Below, piece by piece: positions 1-7,526 of a DNA stretch of 11,470 nucleotides. The stretch is from Deltaproteobacteria bacterium. GTDB taxonomy: Bacteria; Desulfobacterota; DSM-4660; Desulfatiglandales; HGW-15. Position 1 is the stretch's first letter. Each line of letters begins with the position of its first letter. The DNA is taken from NCBI GenBank assembly GCA_016932235.1, contig JAFGDF010000071.1:1-11470 (forward strand), in the 5' to 3' direction. Under the pieces are notes generated by a model that saw nothing but the letters and a program-made list of their open reading frames with translations, ran no database searches and was not told the origin of the DNA. A program made the translations under genes and the position numbers.

Positions 1-10
1 AGGTTAGATG

Positions 11-39
11 TTGACATGATATCGATCGATCGATAACAT
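11..39 (+). promoter_or_regulatory. Candidate sigma-70 promoter
   Basis: A perfect -35 hexamer TTGACA (11-16) is followed after exactly 17 bp by TAACAT (34-39), a 4/6 match to TATAAT. The spacer contains the tandem ATCG run. It faces the solute-binding protein gene, but the leader would be about 480 nt, so it may instead serve an unseen short transcript or be fortuitous. Confidence 0.35.
21..34. repeat. Short ATCG tandem repeat, self-complementary
   Basis: The 14 bases ATCGATCGATCGAT are three and a half copies of ATCG and form a perfect palindrome. They contain two GATC sites and lie between the -35 and -10 boxes of the candidate promoter. It may be a simple-sequence accident. Confidence 0.5.
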
Positions 40-136
40 GGAATAAATATCTCGTTTCGAGAAGTCTCCTGTACTTAATCCGGCAGGCTCCAGATAAAAT
101 TTTGAGATAAAAAAGCTCGTAAAAATTTATGAAAGC

Positions 137-166
137 CGTTATCCCCGCGAAGGCGGGAGGCCGGAA
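137..166. repeat. REP-like hairpin, CCCGC-GAAG-GCGGG
   Basis: The stem CCCGC (144-148) and GCGGG (153-157) closes a GAAG tetraloop. The flanks resemble the common proteobacterial intergenic repeat with the core CCCGCGAAGGCGGG, which I recall from many genomes. This copy looks diverged, because ATCCCC replaces the usual ATTCCC and GGAGG follows the stem. There is no adjacent T-run, so it is not a simple terminator. Confidence 0.5.
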
Positions 167-202
167 GTGTTTAAAATCATTGTATTCCTATCGTAATTTA
201 TC

Positions 203-217
203 CCGTATTCAATACGG
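203..217. promoter_or_regulatory. Palindrome CCGTATT-C-AATACGG, operator candidate
   Basis: This is a perfect 7-bp inverted repeat around a single central base, the usual form of a site bound by a dimeric repressor or activator. It lies about 310 bp upstream of the solute-binding protein start and 15 bp from a second palindrome. No cognate regulator is visible. Confidence 0.35.
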
Positions 218-231
218 CGCAGATATGACAG

Positions 232-245
232 AAAAAGATCTTTTT
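232..245. promoter_or_regulatory. Palindrome AAAAAGATCTTTTT
   Basis: A perfect 14-bp palindrome with a GATC centre lies 15 bp from the CCGTATT palindrome. It could be an operator half of a regulatory region or a small AT-rich hairpin. AT richness makes chance occurrence more likely than for its neighbour. Confidence 0.25.
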
Positions 246-527
246 GACTATTTGCGAGATCATCAAATTCGCTTCTTAAATTTTCTATTTTTAATATAAC
301 TAGTTCGACCCTGATCACACAACACCATTTATTAAGGTATTATGCTCGATTGCTTTATTAAAAAAGAGACTTTTTTTCTTGCTTCATAAGCGTGGAAAGG
401 GGGTGAGATATTTTACAGCATCATAAAGTAGTGCGAAGCAAAATACCCAATAATCCTGATTCCAGATTTACGCGATTCTTGAATAGTGTTCCATAAATTC
501 ACCTTTAAACTTTAAAAGGAGGAAGAC

Positions 528-1580
528 ATGAACGCAAAAAGATTTTTCATACTGTCATTAAGCCTGTGTTTTGTCCTGCTTTTTGTCACTGCACCAATCA
601 CATCCGGTGCCGATAAACCCATAATCCTGAAGCTCGCCCCGGGGAACCTGCCCAACGATAAAGCCCTTTTTGGAGGAATTCCGGAATGGAAAAGCGAGAT
701 AGAAAAACGTACCCAGGGCCGTGTGAAGATTGATGTCTATTATGGCGGAACCCTGGCCAAAGGGCGAGAGAATATTGACGCCATGCAATCGGATCTGGCC
801 GACGTGATTTTCCCGGCGCCCCACCATCAGCCGGGGAAGCTGCCGCTATATACGATAGGTGATCTGCCGGGCCTCACTAATGATTACTGGGCCAAGGCCA
901 AGGCATTTCATGACCTGGCGATGACTGAAAAACCGTTACTTGATGAATTCGCGAAATTTGGCGGTCATCCTATCGGTTCGGCATATTATCCTCCTGGTGG
1001 TTTAATATCAGGGAAACCGATAAAAACCCTGGATGAGATGAAGGGATTAAAGATATCCGCCAGGTTTCCGTCATCAGACCTCATCGCAAAATTTGGAGCC
1101 GCTCCCTTATCGATCGCTCCGCCGGAAGAGTATGAAGCCCTGTTAAGGAGAACAGTTGATGCCATTGCCTGTCCGGTGGCCGCAGTGTATGATTTCAAGT
1201 TCTGGGAAGTGGCCAAATATTATACCACCTTCAACCTCGGGGATCGCCAGCATGTTCTTCTTATCAATGACAGTTCCTTTGCGAAGCTGACGCCAGCCGA
1301 CCAGAAGATTATCGATGATTTCGCGGAGGAATACCAGGAGATATCATATAAGGCATGCGCCATAGGTCTTGAGCCAAGAGGAACGGAAGATATGAAGAAA
1401 AACGGGGTAAACTTTGTTACCCCTAATTCGTCTGATAAGGCCAAACTCCTGGTAGCCGCAAACGAAGTGGCAGCGGCATGGGTGGATGAAATGACAAAAA
1501 AAGGGCTGCCAGGCTTTGCTTTATTTAATCGTTATAAAGAGCTAATAAAGAAGTATGAGGCTATCAGCCCGTATAAATAG
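528..1580 (+). CDS. dctP: TRAP transporter periplasmic solute-binding protein, DctP family
   Basis: A 350-residue exported binding protein that should capture an organic anion in the periplasm and pass it to the DctQM permease encoded next. Residues 1-27 are a signal peptide: MNAKR, then a hydrophobic core at about 6-22, with likely cleavage after TSGA. The mature part has the DctP layout: a first lobe with EIEKRTQGRVKIDVYYGGTL (about 56-75), the central KGLKISARF segment in which Arg179 is the likely carboxylate-binding arginine, then FGAAPLSIAPPEEYEALLRRTVDA (about 189-212), a diverged form of the family signature GA.P...P.E.Y.AL. The start is fixed by AAGGAGG at 516-522, five bases before ATG. 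A strong hairpin follows the stop. The length is normal for the family. The substrate cannot be read from sequence; the lack of linked catabolic genes leaves it open. Confidence 0.93.
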   Translation: MNAKRFFILSLSLCFVLLFVTAPITSGADKPIILKLAPGNLPNDKALFGGIPEWKSEIEKRTQGRVKIDVYYGGTLAKGRENIDAMQSDLADVIFPAPHHQPGKLPLYTIGDLPGLTNDYWAKAKAFHDLAMTEKPLLDEFAKFGGHPIGSAYYPPGGLISGKPIKTLDEMKGLKISARFPSSDLIAKFGAAPLSIAPPEEYEALLRRTVDAIACPVAAVYDFKFWEVAKYYTTFNLGDRQHVLLINDSSFAKLTPADQKIIDDFAEEYQEISYKACAIGLEPRGTEDMKKNGVNFVTPNSSDKAKLLVAANEVAAAWVDEMTKKGLPGFALFNRYKELIKKYEAISPYK

Positions 1581-1601
1581 TAACCGGGTTAATACCGGAT
1601 G

Positions 1602-1637
1602 AATGGTATGCCGGGTTCAGTCCGGCATACCATTTTT
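1602..1637 (+). terminator. Intrinsic terminator or attenuator between TRAP genes
   Basis: The arms ATGGTATGCCGG (1603-1614) and CCGGCATACCAT (1622-1633) pair perfectly around the 7-nt loop GTTCAGT; one more A-T pair extends the stem to 13 bp. A T5 run covers 1633-1637. This is a strong rho-independent terminator on the plus strand, 22 bp after the binding-protein stop. Partial read-through would give less permease than binding protein, a usual pattern for such transporters. Confidence 0.85.
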
Positions 1638-1806
1638 GCCTTCGCAATAATTTCGGACAGATAAAGCGGTTTTCGGAATCTAAGAAACAAGGAATATGCC
1701 GTATATGATCCCCTTATTTGAGACCGGCCCTTTAGCTTTGGGGTTTCCTTCTTCATAAAAAAGACCATGCCCCTTAATAAACTGGCGGATTAGACGAGGA
1801 TAAGAG

Positions 1807-3720
1807 ATGGAAGAAAAGACGATGTCCGTAACTCTGGAAAAGGGATTGAAGATAATCAACCAGATAACTGCGACTATCTCCTCGGTAATCATCTTCATAA
1901 TGATGTTTCTTACCGTGGCAGATGTCACATTGCGCTATCTGTTCAGTAAACCGATAATGTGGAATTTTGACCTGCAGACAGTGCTTGTTGTGGTAGTGGT
2001 CTTTCTTGGGATAGGATATGTACAGAACCTGCGCAGGCACGTCAATGTTGATATCCTCTTAAATACTCTCTCCGAGACAAACCAGCTATGGTTCCAGTTT
2101 TTTACGGATATCCTGTTTTTATGCTTTTCAGCGCTGGTTGCCTGGCAGGCGGGTCTGTTCGCCCATGAAGCCTTCGTTCTTGATGACTACCTGGACGGCA
2201 TAGCCCGGATTCCCCTGTGGCCGGCTAAAGGAAGCATGGCGCTGGGCGCCTGTTTTCTCACCCTGACCCTGATATTGAATATATTTGAGGACTTCCGCGG
2301 CCTGCTGCGGGTTAGAAGAGCAAATGGATCCGGATGGTATGTAAAATTGTCCACATTAGCGGGGATCTTGGCTCTGATAATCCTATGCACATATTTTGCC
2401 CGGATAACTGGGATACAGCCGGTAACTATCGGCGTAATTTCCATAGTCCTGATGCTTTTACTCCTGCTTATCGGAACGCCCATTGCCGCCGCAACCGGGA
2501 TTATAACCCTGTGGGGCATCTTTATTTTGTCCGGCCCGAACGCCGCGCTGGGAGTGGCAGGAGGTAAACCGTTCGCATATACCCTGTCTTATATAATGTC
2601 TGTCATACCCCTGTTTATCATTATGGGCATCTTTGCCGGATTGGCCGGCTTTGCCACCGAAGCCTATGAGTCTGCACGGCGCTGGCTGCAGGGAATCCCC
2701 GGCGGACTGATCCATGCCACCATAGCCGGAAGCGCAATGTTTGCGGCAGCTTCCGGGGTTAGTACCGCGTCCGTTGTCACCTTTACCAAACTGGTCTTAC
2801 CGGAGTTGTATAGACTGGGAGTTGATAAAACCCTGGCGCTGTCTGCTATCTGTTGTTCCGCCACCCTGTCCACGATCATCCCTCCAAGCATTTCCCTGGT
2901 GACCTACGCCCTTCTTACCCAGCAATCCGTCGGTAAGATGCTTATTGCCGGTATTATTCCCGGCTTGATACATGCCTTCGCGTATGTGGTTCTGGTTTTT
3001 ATAAGATGCAAAATAGATCCTTCTCTCATTCCCAGAGGAGGCACATTTTCCTGGAAAGAAAGGTTTGCATCCATCCCGCGCGCATGGGGATTACTTTTCA
3101 TCGTTATTGTGGTCATGGGCGGGATTTATACAGGCATTTTTACACCGATTGAGGCGGCCGCAATGGGCACTTTTGCGGCCTTTATAGCTTTAATGATTTT
3201 AAGAAAGGGCACATTCTCTGCGATAAAAAGCGCGCTTCTTGATTCGGCAACAATGACGAGTTCCATCGTTTTTATCATTATCGGCGGCATGATGTTCGGC
3301 AACCTGCTGGCGATATCCCGGCTTCCCGTAATCTTATCCGAATATATAGCAGACCTCAACGTGCCGCCAATGGTTATAGTGATCATAATTATGTTTTTTT
3401 ATGTCGTTCTTGGTGCATTCTTGGATGCTCTTTCCACTCTTATTATTACCATACCGATAGTCTTTCCTGCCATAACCGCCTTAGGGTATGATCCTATCTG
3501 GTTTGGTGTTTTGATTACCATTACCATTGAAATAGCCCTGGTTTCACCGCCTTATGGATTAAACCTCTTCATGATGCAGGCGACAGTGCCGGGCCTGAGG
3601 ATGGCGGATCTATACCGCGGAGTGATATGGTTCATCGTATTCGATATCCTGACCCTGGCCTTAATGATGGCCTTCCCGGTATTATCATTGTGGCTGCCCA
3701 GCATGATGATGGGACGATAA
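1807..3720 (+). CDS. TRAP transporter fused permease, DctQM
   Basis: A 637-residue inner-membrane protein combining the small DctQ subunit (about 1-170) and the large DctM transport subunit (about 180-637) in one chain. The DctQ part has four hydrophobic segments (about 21-42, 57-77, 98-115, 143-160) and the typical D-V-x-L-R-Y-x-F-x-x-P-I motif at about 39-50. The DctM part carries GIPGGLIHATIAGSAMFAAASGVSTAS (hairpin with SGVSTAS, about 296-322), CCSATLSTIIPPSISL (about 349-364) and, near the end, EIALVSPPYGLNLFMM (about 575-590), the family hallmark. It drives solute import with a cation gradient, usually Na+. The start is supported by GAGG seven bases upstream of ATG; ATG at 1822 is an in-frame alternative. 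The gene lies 226 bp after the binding protein, beyond the terminator. Its last 36 bp overlap an opposing gene. Confidence 0.93.
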   Translation: MEEKTMSVTLEKGLKIINQITATISSVIIFIMMFLTVADVTLRYLFSKPIMWNFDLQTVLVVVVVFLGIGYVQNLRRHVNVDILLNTLSETNQLWFQFFTDILFLCFSALVAWQAGLFAHEAFVLDDYLDGIARIPLWPAKGSMALGACFLTLTLILNIFEDFRGLLRVRRANGSGWYVKLSTLAGILALIILCTYFARITGIQPVTIGVISIVLMLLLLLIGTPIAAATGIITLWGIFILSGPNAALGVAGGKPFAYTLSYIMSVIPLFIIMGIFAGLAGFATEAYESARRWLQGIPGGLIHATIAGSAMFAAASGVSTASVVTFTKLVLPELYRLGVDKTLALSAICCSATLSTIIPPSISLVTYALLTQQSVGKMLIAGIIPGLIHAFAYVVLVFIRCKIDPSLIPRGGTFSWKERFASIPRAWGLLFIVIVVMGGIYTGIFTPIEAAAMGTFAAFIALMILRKGTFSAIKSALLDSATMTSSIVFIIIGGMMFGNLLAISRLPVILSEYIADLNVPPMVIVIIIMFFYVVLGAFLDALSTLIITIPIVFPAITALGYDPIWFGVLITITIEIALVSPPYGLNLFMMQATVPGLRMADLYRGVIWFIVFDILTLALMMAFPVLSLWLPSMMMGR

Positions 3721-3891
3721 AAACTCCCGAAGACTTTTTTCCTTATCAGCGATCTTTTCTTCCAGCTCCTCGATAATCATTATCTGGTGGGGTGTTACGG
3801 AGTGGGCAGGGAGGGCGGCTTCCCTGTCCTTAAGCATATCCTTTAATTCTTGTATTTCCCTTTTAAGTTGTTCAACATTGTTATCCGGCAT
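3685..3891 (-). CDS. Small coiled-coil protein with LPAHSV motif, function unknown
   Basis: A 68-residue soluble, charged protein with no signal peptide or membrane segment. Two heptad-rich helices (about 5-25 and 39-57) flank the motif LPAHSVTPHQ (about 27-36), so a helical hairpin is likely. The motif recalls small uncharacterised proteins, and linkers in some sensor proteins, that I associate with deltaproteobacteria; no function is known to me. I chose ATG at 3891 because GGAAAG lies just upstream; a TTG at 3921 would add ten residues. The start overlaps the end of the TrpF-like gene by 11 bp, which suggests translational coupling. The tail HHHAGQPQ is encoded opposite the last codons of the TRAP permease, so it may be a recent read-through extension. 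The coding call is supported by the coupling and by the clean helix pattern. Confidence 0.72.
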   Translation of the reverse strand: MPDNNVEQLKREIQELKDMLKDREAALPAHSVTPHQIMIIEELEEKIADKEKSLREFLSSHHHAGQPQ

Positions 3892-4618
3892 CTCTTTCCG
3901 CCCTCTTGACTTCACCGACAAATTTTTTTACCTTTTCAAAATCCTTCCTGAACCTGATTGGCCTTCCATCTTCACTGAATTGGTTCGTCATGGTACATGA
4001 ATCGGCCCCTGCGGGCCTGACGTCCATGAGAGCGTCATAAACATTATCCGGAGAAAGTCCCCCGGCTAAAATGACTGGGATAGCGCTTTGTTTTACAAGT
4101 TCCCCTGCTATTTTCGGATCACATCTCTTTCCCGTAATTCCTATAAAACCCTCAACCGGCTCCCTGCCGAGCCATGTATCCGTCAGGAAATAGTCGCTCA
4201 AAGGTTCCAGTTCTTGCGCTATCTTCATTGTCGGGAAATCCCCTGCCGGATCATTGACAGGCACAGGTATGGATCGCATAAGGCCAATTTCGCTGAACCG
4301 TTCCTTTATTTCCGACTGAAACCGGATATATTCATCAAGATCTTTCATGCTTCCCTCTTCATCTGTCAGGCTTTCACAGAAATGGATAAAGTCCGGCCGG
4401 TAATAATCCAGGAGCCTGCACATCGTATCCATATCCCTGAATAGAGGAATGATACTGTTCTTTACAGGGGTGCCTACGGACAATTTTATTGCCTCCCGGA
4501 TATCGCTTTTTTTCCAGTCAGCCTGAGAAAGAATCACGCTTCCGATATGGTCAACGCCCGATTCAATACACTTTTCAGCTTCAAATGGATTCTGGATCTC
4601 ATAAATCTGCAAGATCAT
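3881..4618 (-). CDS. TrpF-like (phosphoribosylanthranilate isomerase family) barrel protein, atypical
   Basis: A 245-residue predicted cytoplasmic TIM-barrel protein. Family marks are GVDHIGSVI after the first helix (about 21-29), FLTDT with Asp147 at the position of the catalytic acid, the phosphate-binding AGGLSPDNV (185-193), GADSC (204-208) and the C-terminal RKDFEKVKKFV. However, the N-terminal K-I-C-G motif with the catalytic cysteine is replaced by Q-I-Y-E (Tyr6 at the cysteine position), the SPR segment of true TrpF is absent, and the QLHG motif reads IHFC. It may therefore act on another phosphorylated sugar or amine, or be non-catalytic. No other trp gene is nearby. It starts 18 bp after the ATPase stop and overlaps the next gene by 11 bp, so all three are probably one operon. 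The start has only a weak ribosome site. Family assignment is fairly sure; isomerase activity is doubtful. Confidence 0.85.
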   Translation of the reverse strand: MILQIYEIQNPFEAEKCIESGVDHIGSVILSQADWKKSDIREAIKLSVGTPVKNSIIPLFRDMDTMCRLLDYYRPDFIHFCESLTDEEGSMKDLDEYIRFQSEIKERFSEIGLMRSIPVPVNDPAGDFPTMKIAQELEPLSDYFLTDTWLGREPVEGFIGITGKRCDPKIAGELVKQSAIPVILAGGLSPDNVYDALMDVRPAGADSCTMTNQFSEDGRPIRFRKDFEKVKKFVGEVKRAERDAG

Positions 4619-4636
4619 TTGCTTGCCTGTAATAAA

Positions 4637-7390
4637 CTATCTTTTATAAATTCGTTTAAAAAATTTAACTATTTCAAAAACCAGCAGGTATACTCCCGCT
4701 CCCCCCAGCACATAAAACCAATCCAACAATGATAATGGAGCAAACCGCAGGAAATCCCTGATAACCGGTGTATGTATGACAGAAAGAATAAGCAGGATCG
4801 AGCCTGCTATCGACAAAAGAAGGATCGGGTTTGAAAAAAAGTTCCTGTTGAAAATTGAAGCATGTTCAAACCGGTGTGAGAGGATGTTTATGAACTGGCA
4901 AAAGGCTATGGTCAGGTAGGTAATGGTGGTGCCCCTCGCGTAAAGCAGCGGGTTGAAGTTATCTGTCGTGAATATCGTTCCCTGCCGCTCCATGAAAAGG
5001 GCAAAATTGGAAAACGCCAGCACACCCATGAGCAAGCCGAAAAAAATCACCTGAACTGAAGTAACCTTGTTCAGGATGTGTACATCAAGATTTCTCGGTG
5101 GGGCTTTCATAATACCATCTGAAGCCGGGTCGAACGTAAGGCATGTCAGCGGCATGATCTCCGCGAGCAGATCCACCGCCAATATCTGGATCGCAAGGAT
5201 AGGAATGGCCCAATCTTTCATGGCGACGGCAGCAAGTCCGAGCAGCACGACAAAAAGCTCTGCCCCGTTCGTTGTCATGGAGGCGAGCACGGTTTTTCTG
5301 AGGTTGGCATAGATCGTGCGCCCCTCCCTGACAGCGTCCACAAGAGTTGGAAAGGCATCGTCAAGCAGGACCAGTTCGGAGGCCTCTTTGGCGACATCCG
5401 TGCCGATTTTTCCCATGGCAACTCCGATATCCGCCTTTCTTAATGCAGGCGCGTCATTAACACCATCCCCTGTAACGGCCACAACCTCTCCATTCTTTCC
5501 AAGGATTTCAACTATCCGCAGTTTATCTTCAGGATCAACACGGGAGAAGATTATAGACTCCTCTTTTGACATGATACCCGCAAGACTTTTGTCATCCATT
5601 TCCTTTAACTCACGACCGGTGACCACGGGCGACGGCCGTCCTGATTCGGACAGGCCTATGTCCATCCCTATCGCCTGAGCGGTAATCGCATGGTCACCCG
5701 TCATAATGAACGTCCTGATTCCAGCGCCATGGCACTCGGCAATTGCCTCTCCGACACCTTCCCTTGGCGGATCAGTCATGCCGATCAGGCCAAGGAAAAT
5801 CACGTCCTTTTCGACATCATCCGGCATATAATCCTTTCCGGTTTCTTCAAGAGGGCGATAAGCAACGGCAAGAACGCGAAGCGCTTTCTTTGAAAACTCC
5901 TCATTGATAGCATTGACAGCATTGCGATCTTCATCACTGATGGGTTCAGCATTGCCGTCCCGATAGATGAACTTTGTTATTGAGAGCACATTTCCAGGCG
6001 CGCCTTTCATGGCAAGCTGATTCCGGTTTCCGAAGCTTCTGACAGAACTCATGAGCTTTCGTTCAGAATCGAACGGGAACTCCTGTAACTCGGGATTTTC
6101 TTCATCTTCTTTGGGTGAGCGCGTGCCTATTTTAGTGGACATGGTCACCAGTGCCGCCTCGGTCGGATCACCTACAGGGTACCACCCCTCATGATCTTCA
6201 TCCGGTCCATGAATTTCAGCGTTGGAGGCCATTGTTGCCGCATCCATCATGATCTCTATCTCATTAATGCCATCCCGGCCAAGTGGATTCCCTTCTTCTC
6301 CAAGAATGTCGCCCTTTGGCTCGTACCCTGTTCCTGTCATAGTATAATGTTTGCCGTTGAACCATATCGCGGTGACGGTCATTTCATTCTTTGTCAGGGT
6401 TCCGGTCTTATCAGTGCTGATAACACTGGTGGATCCAAGCGTCTCCACGGAAGGGAGGCTTCGCACCACGGCATTCTTCGCCGCGAGTCTTTTGCTTGTC
6501 GTTGAAAGCGCCACAGTGACCTGTGCGGGCAAGGCCTGCGGAACAAGGGCGACCGCGATTCCGAGCGCGAAAACCATGCTGGTGAAGAAGCTGAAGCCCT
6601 GCCAGAGGGAAACCGCGAAAAGTATCCCGCCTATGATAACAACAGCGATAGTCAGCCACCGGGCAAGACTTCCCAGTTCAAGCTCGAGCGGGGATTCAGC
6701 TTCGGAGGTTGATTCGGTCATTCCGGCAATTTTGCCCATCTCTGTTTCCATGCCCGTCCGGACAACAACTCCGGTGGCGCTGCCCGAAGTTACCGTAGTG
6801 CCCATGAAGGCCATATTGTCACGGTCGCCGATCACGCAGTCCTCGTTTATAACCGTGCTGTTCTTCCCCTGGGGCATGGATTCGCCCGTAAGGGCAAAAT
6901 CCTCTGTTCGAAGGTCGAAGGACTCGATAATGCGGATATCCGCCGGAACCTTGTCACCTGCCTCCATCTGGACGATGTCACCCGGGACAAGCTGGCCCTG
7001 CTGAACCTCCTTGAGTTCTCCCCCCCTTATTGCCCTCGCAGGCGATTTGATGAGATTTTTAAGGCTTTCAAGTATCCGGCTGACCTTGTACTCCTGCACA
7101 AATCCTACGATTGCATTTATTACGACGATAATAATCATGACGATTCCATCCCGGAAACTGCCGATAATAAATGATATTACAGCGGCCACGATCAAAACAA
7201 TGACGAGAAGATCCTTGAATTGAGAAAGAAACAGCATCCATTTCGGCACCTCGATCTTCGCGGTAAGCTCGTTTTTTCCGTACCGATCTATACGGCGATC
7301 AGCCTCTTCCAGCGTCAATCCATTTACTGTGGTGTCAAGATCATCAAGAACCTCCTGAACCTTCATCCTGTAATATTTCTTCTCATCCAT
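4637..7390 (-). CDS. P2-type cation-transporting P-type ATPase
   Basis: A 917-residue inner-membrane pump that couples ATP hydrolysis to cation movement. Numbered from the chosen start: N-terminal cation-ATPase domain (1-75), TGES actuator motif (168-171), M4 PQALP (284-288), phosphorylation site DKTGT with Asp327, KGAP nucleotide-binding motif (about 462-465), TGDGVND hinge (640-646), then six C-terminal helices. The order and length are typical of the SERCA/PMCA and Na,K-ATPase group. The ion site is unusual: M4 has PQALP where Ca2+ pumps have PEGLP, M5 keeps Glu711, and M6 has Asp740 and Glu744 where SERCA has Asn and Asp. Ca2+ specificity is thus not safe. I chose ATG at 7390, six bases after GGAG; ATG at 7408 and 7402 lack a ribosome site. 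Two genes follow closely on the same strand. Confidence 0.92.
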   Translation of the reverse strand: MDEKKYYRMKVQEVLDDLDTTVNGLTLEEADRRIDRYGKNELTAKIEVPKWMLFLSQFKDLLVIVLIVAAVISFIIGSFRDGIVMIIIVVINAIVGFVQEYKVSRILESLKNLIKSPARAIRGGELKEVQQGQLVPGDIVQMEAGDKVPADIRIIESFDLRTEDFALTGESMPQGKNSTVINEDCVIGDRDNMAFMGTTVTSGSATGVVVRTGMETEMGKIAGMTESTSEAESPLELELGSLARWLTIAVVIIGGILFAVSLWQGFSFFTSMVFALGIAVALVPQALPAQVTVALSTTSKRLAAKNAVVRSLPSVETLGSTSVISTDKTGTLTKNEMTVTAIWFNGKHYTMTGTGYEPKGDILGEEGNPLGRDGINEIEIMMDAATMASNAEIHGPDEDHEGWYPVGDPTEAALVTMSTKIGTRSPKEDEENPELQEFPFDSERKLMSSVRSFGNRNQLAMKGAPGNVLSITKFIYRDGNAEPISDEDRNAVNAINEEFSKKALRVLAVAYRPLEETGKDYMPDDVEKDVIFLGLIGMTDPPREGVGEAIAECHGAGIRTFIMTGDHAITAQAIGMDIGLSESGRPSPVVTGRELKEMDDKSLAGIMSKEESIIFSRVDPEDKLRIVEILGKNGEVVAVTGDGVNDAPALRKADIGVAMGKIGTDVAKEASELVLLDDAFPTLVDAVREGRTIYANLRKTVLASMTTNGAELFVVLLGLAAVAMKDWAIPILAIQILAVDLLAEIMPLTCLTFDPASDGIMKAPPRNLDVHILNKVTSVQVIFFGLLMGVLAFSNFALFMERQGTIFTTDNFNPLLYARGTTITYLTIAFCQFINILSHRFEHASIFNRNFFSNPILLLSIAGSILLILSVIHTPVIRDFLRFAPLSLLDWFYVLGGAGVYLLVFEIVKFFKRIYKR

Positions 7391-7477
7391 CCTGTTCTCC
7401 ATTTTCATTGTCTGCTATGAGATTCAAAAACCGGCGCTGATAAGTTCTTTTTTTCTTTTGTTTTGGTCGGGACTGTC

Positions 7478-7506
7478 AAGATATAGATTTTCGCAGGTAG
7501 ATTCAA
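7478..7506 (-). promoter_or_regulatory. Candidate promoter for the ATPase operon
   Basis: On the minus strand TTGAAT (7506-7501) and TATCTT (7483-7478) are separated by 17 bp, each a 4/6 match to the sigma-70 boxes. A TTGACA at 7479-7474 is also present but has no good -10 partner. The 118-136 bp gap before the ATPase, together with the absence of a GC-rich terminator after the ferredoxin gene, allows both a local promoter and read-through. Confidence 0.25.
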
Positions 7507-7526
7507 CACATTTATTTTATAACAAG

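Larger units (their letters stand above)
40..527. other. Long non-coding region upstream of the TRAP genes
   Basis: I see no convincing gene in this stretch. It is AT-rich and holds a REP-like hairpin (137-166), a 15-bp palindrome (203-217), a 14-bp palindrome (232-245) and an A/T hairpin AAAAAAG-AGA-CTTTTTT (360-376). It is long for a leader, which fits a regulated promoter or decayed intergenic repeats. No transcription regulator of the TRAP genes is encoded in the window; it may lie off the left edge. Confidence 0.6.

Noticed and set aside
360..377. Hairpin AAAAAAG-AGA-CTTTTTT as a terminator of a gene beyond the left edge
   Set aside because: The stem is almost all A-T and there is no coding sequence in the 350 bp before it.
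3711..3736. A possible terminator after the TRAP permease (GGGA/TCCC then a T6 run)
   Set aside because: The stem is only 4 bp with a 10-nt loop and the T-run is offset by six bases, too weak to call.
6351..7004. A 217-codon plus-strand open frame inside the ATPase gene
   Set aside because: It lies antisense to conserved ATPase motifs; its Ser/Thr/Pro-rich, low-complexity translation is typical of a shadow frame.
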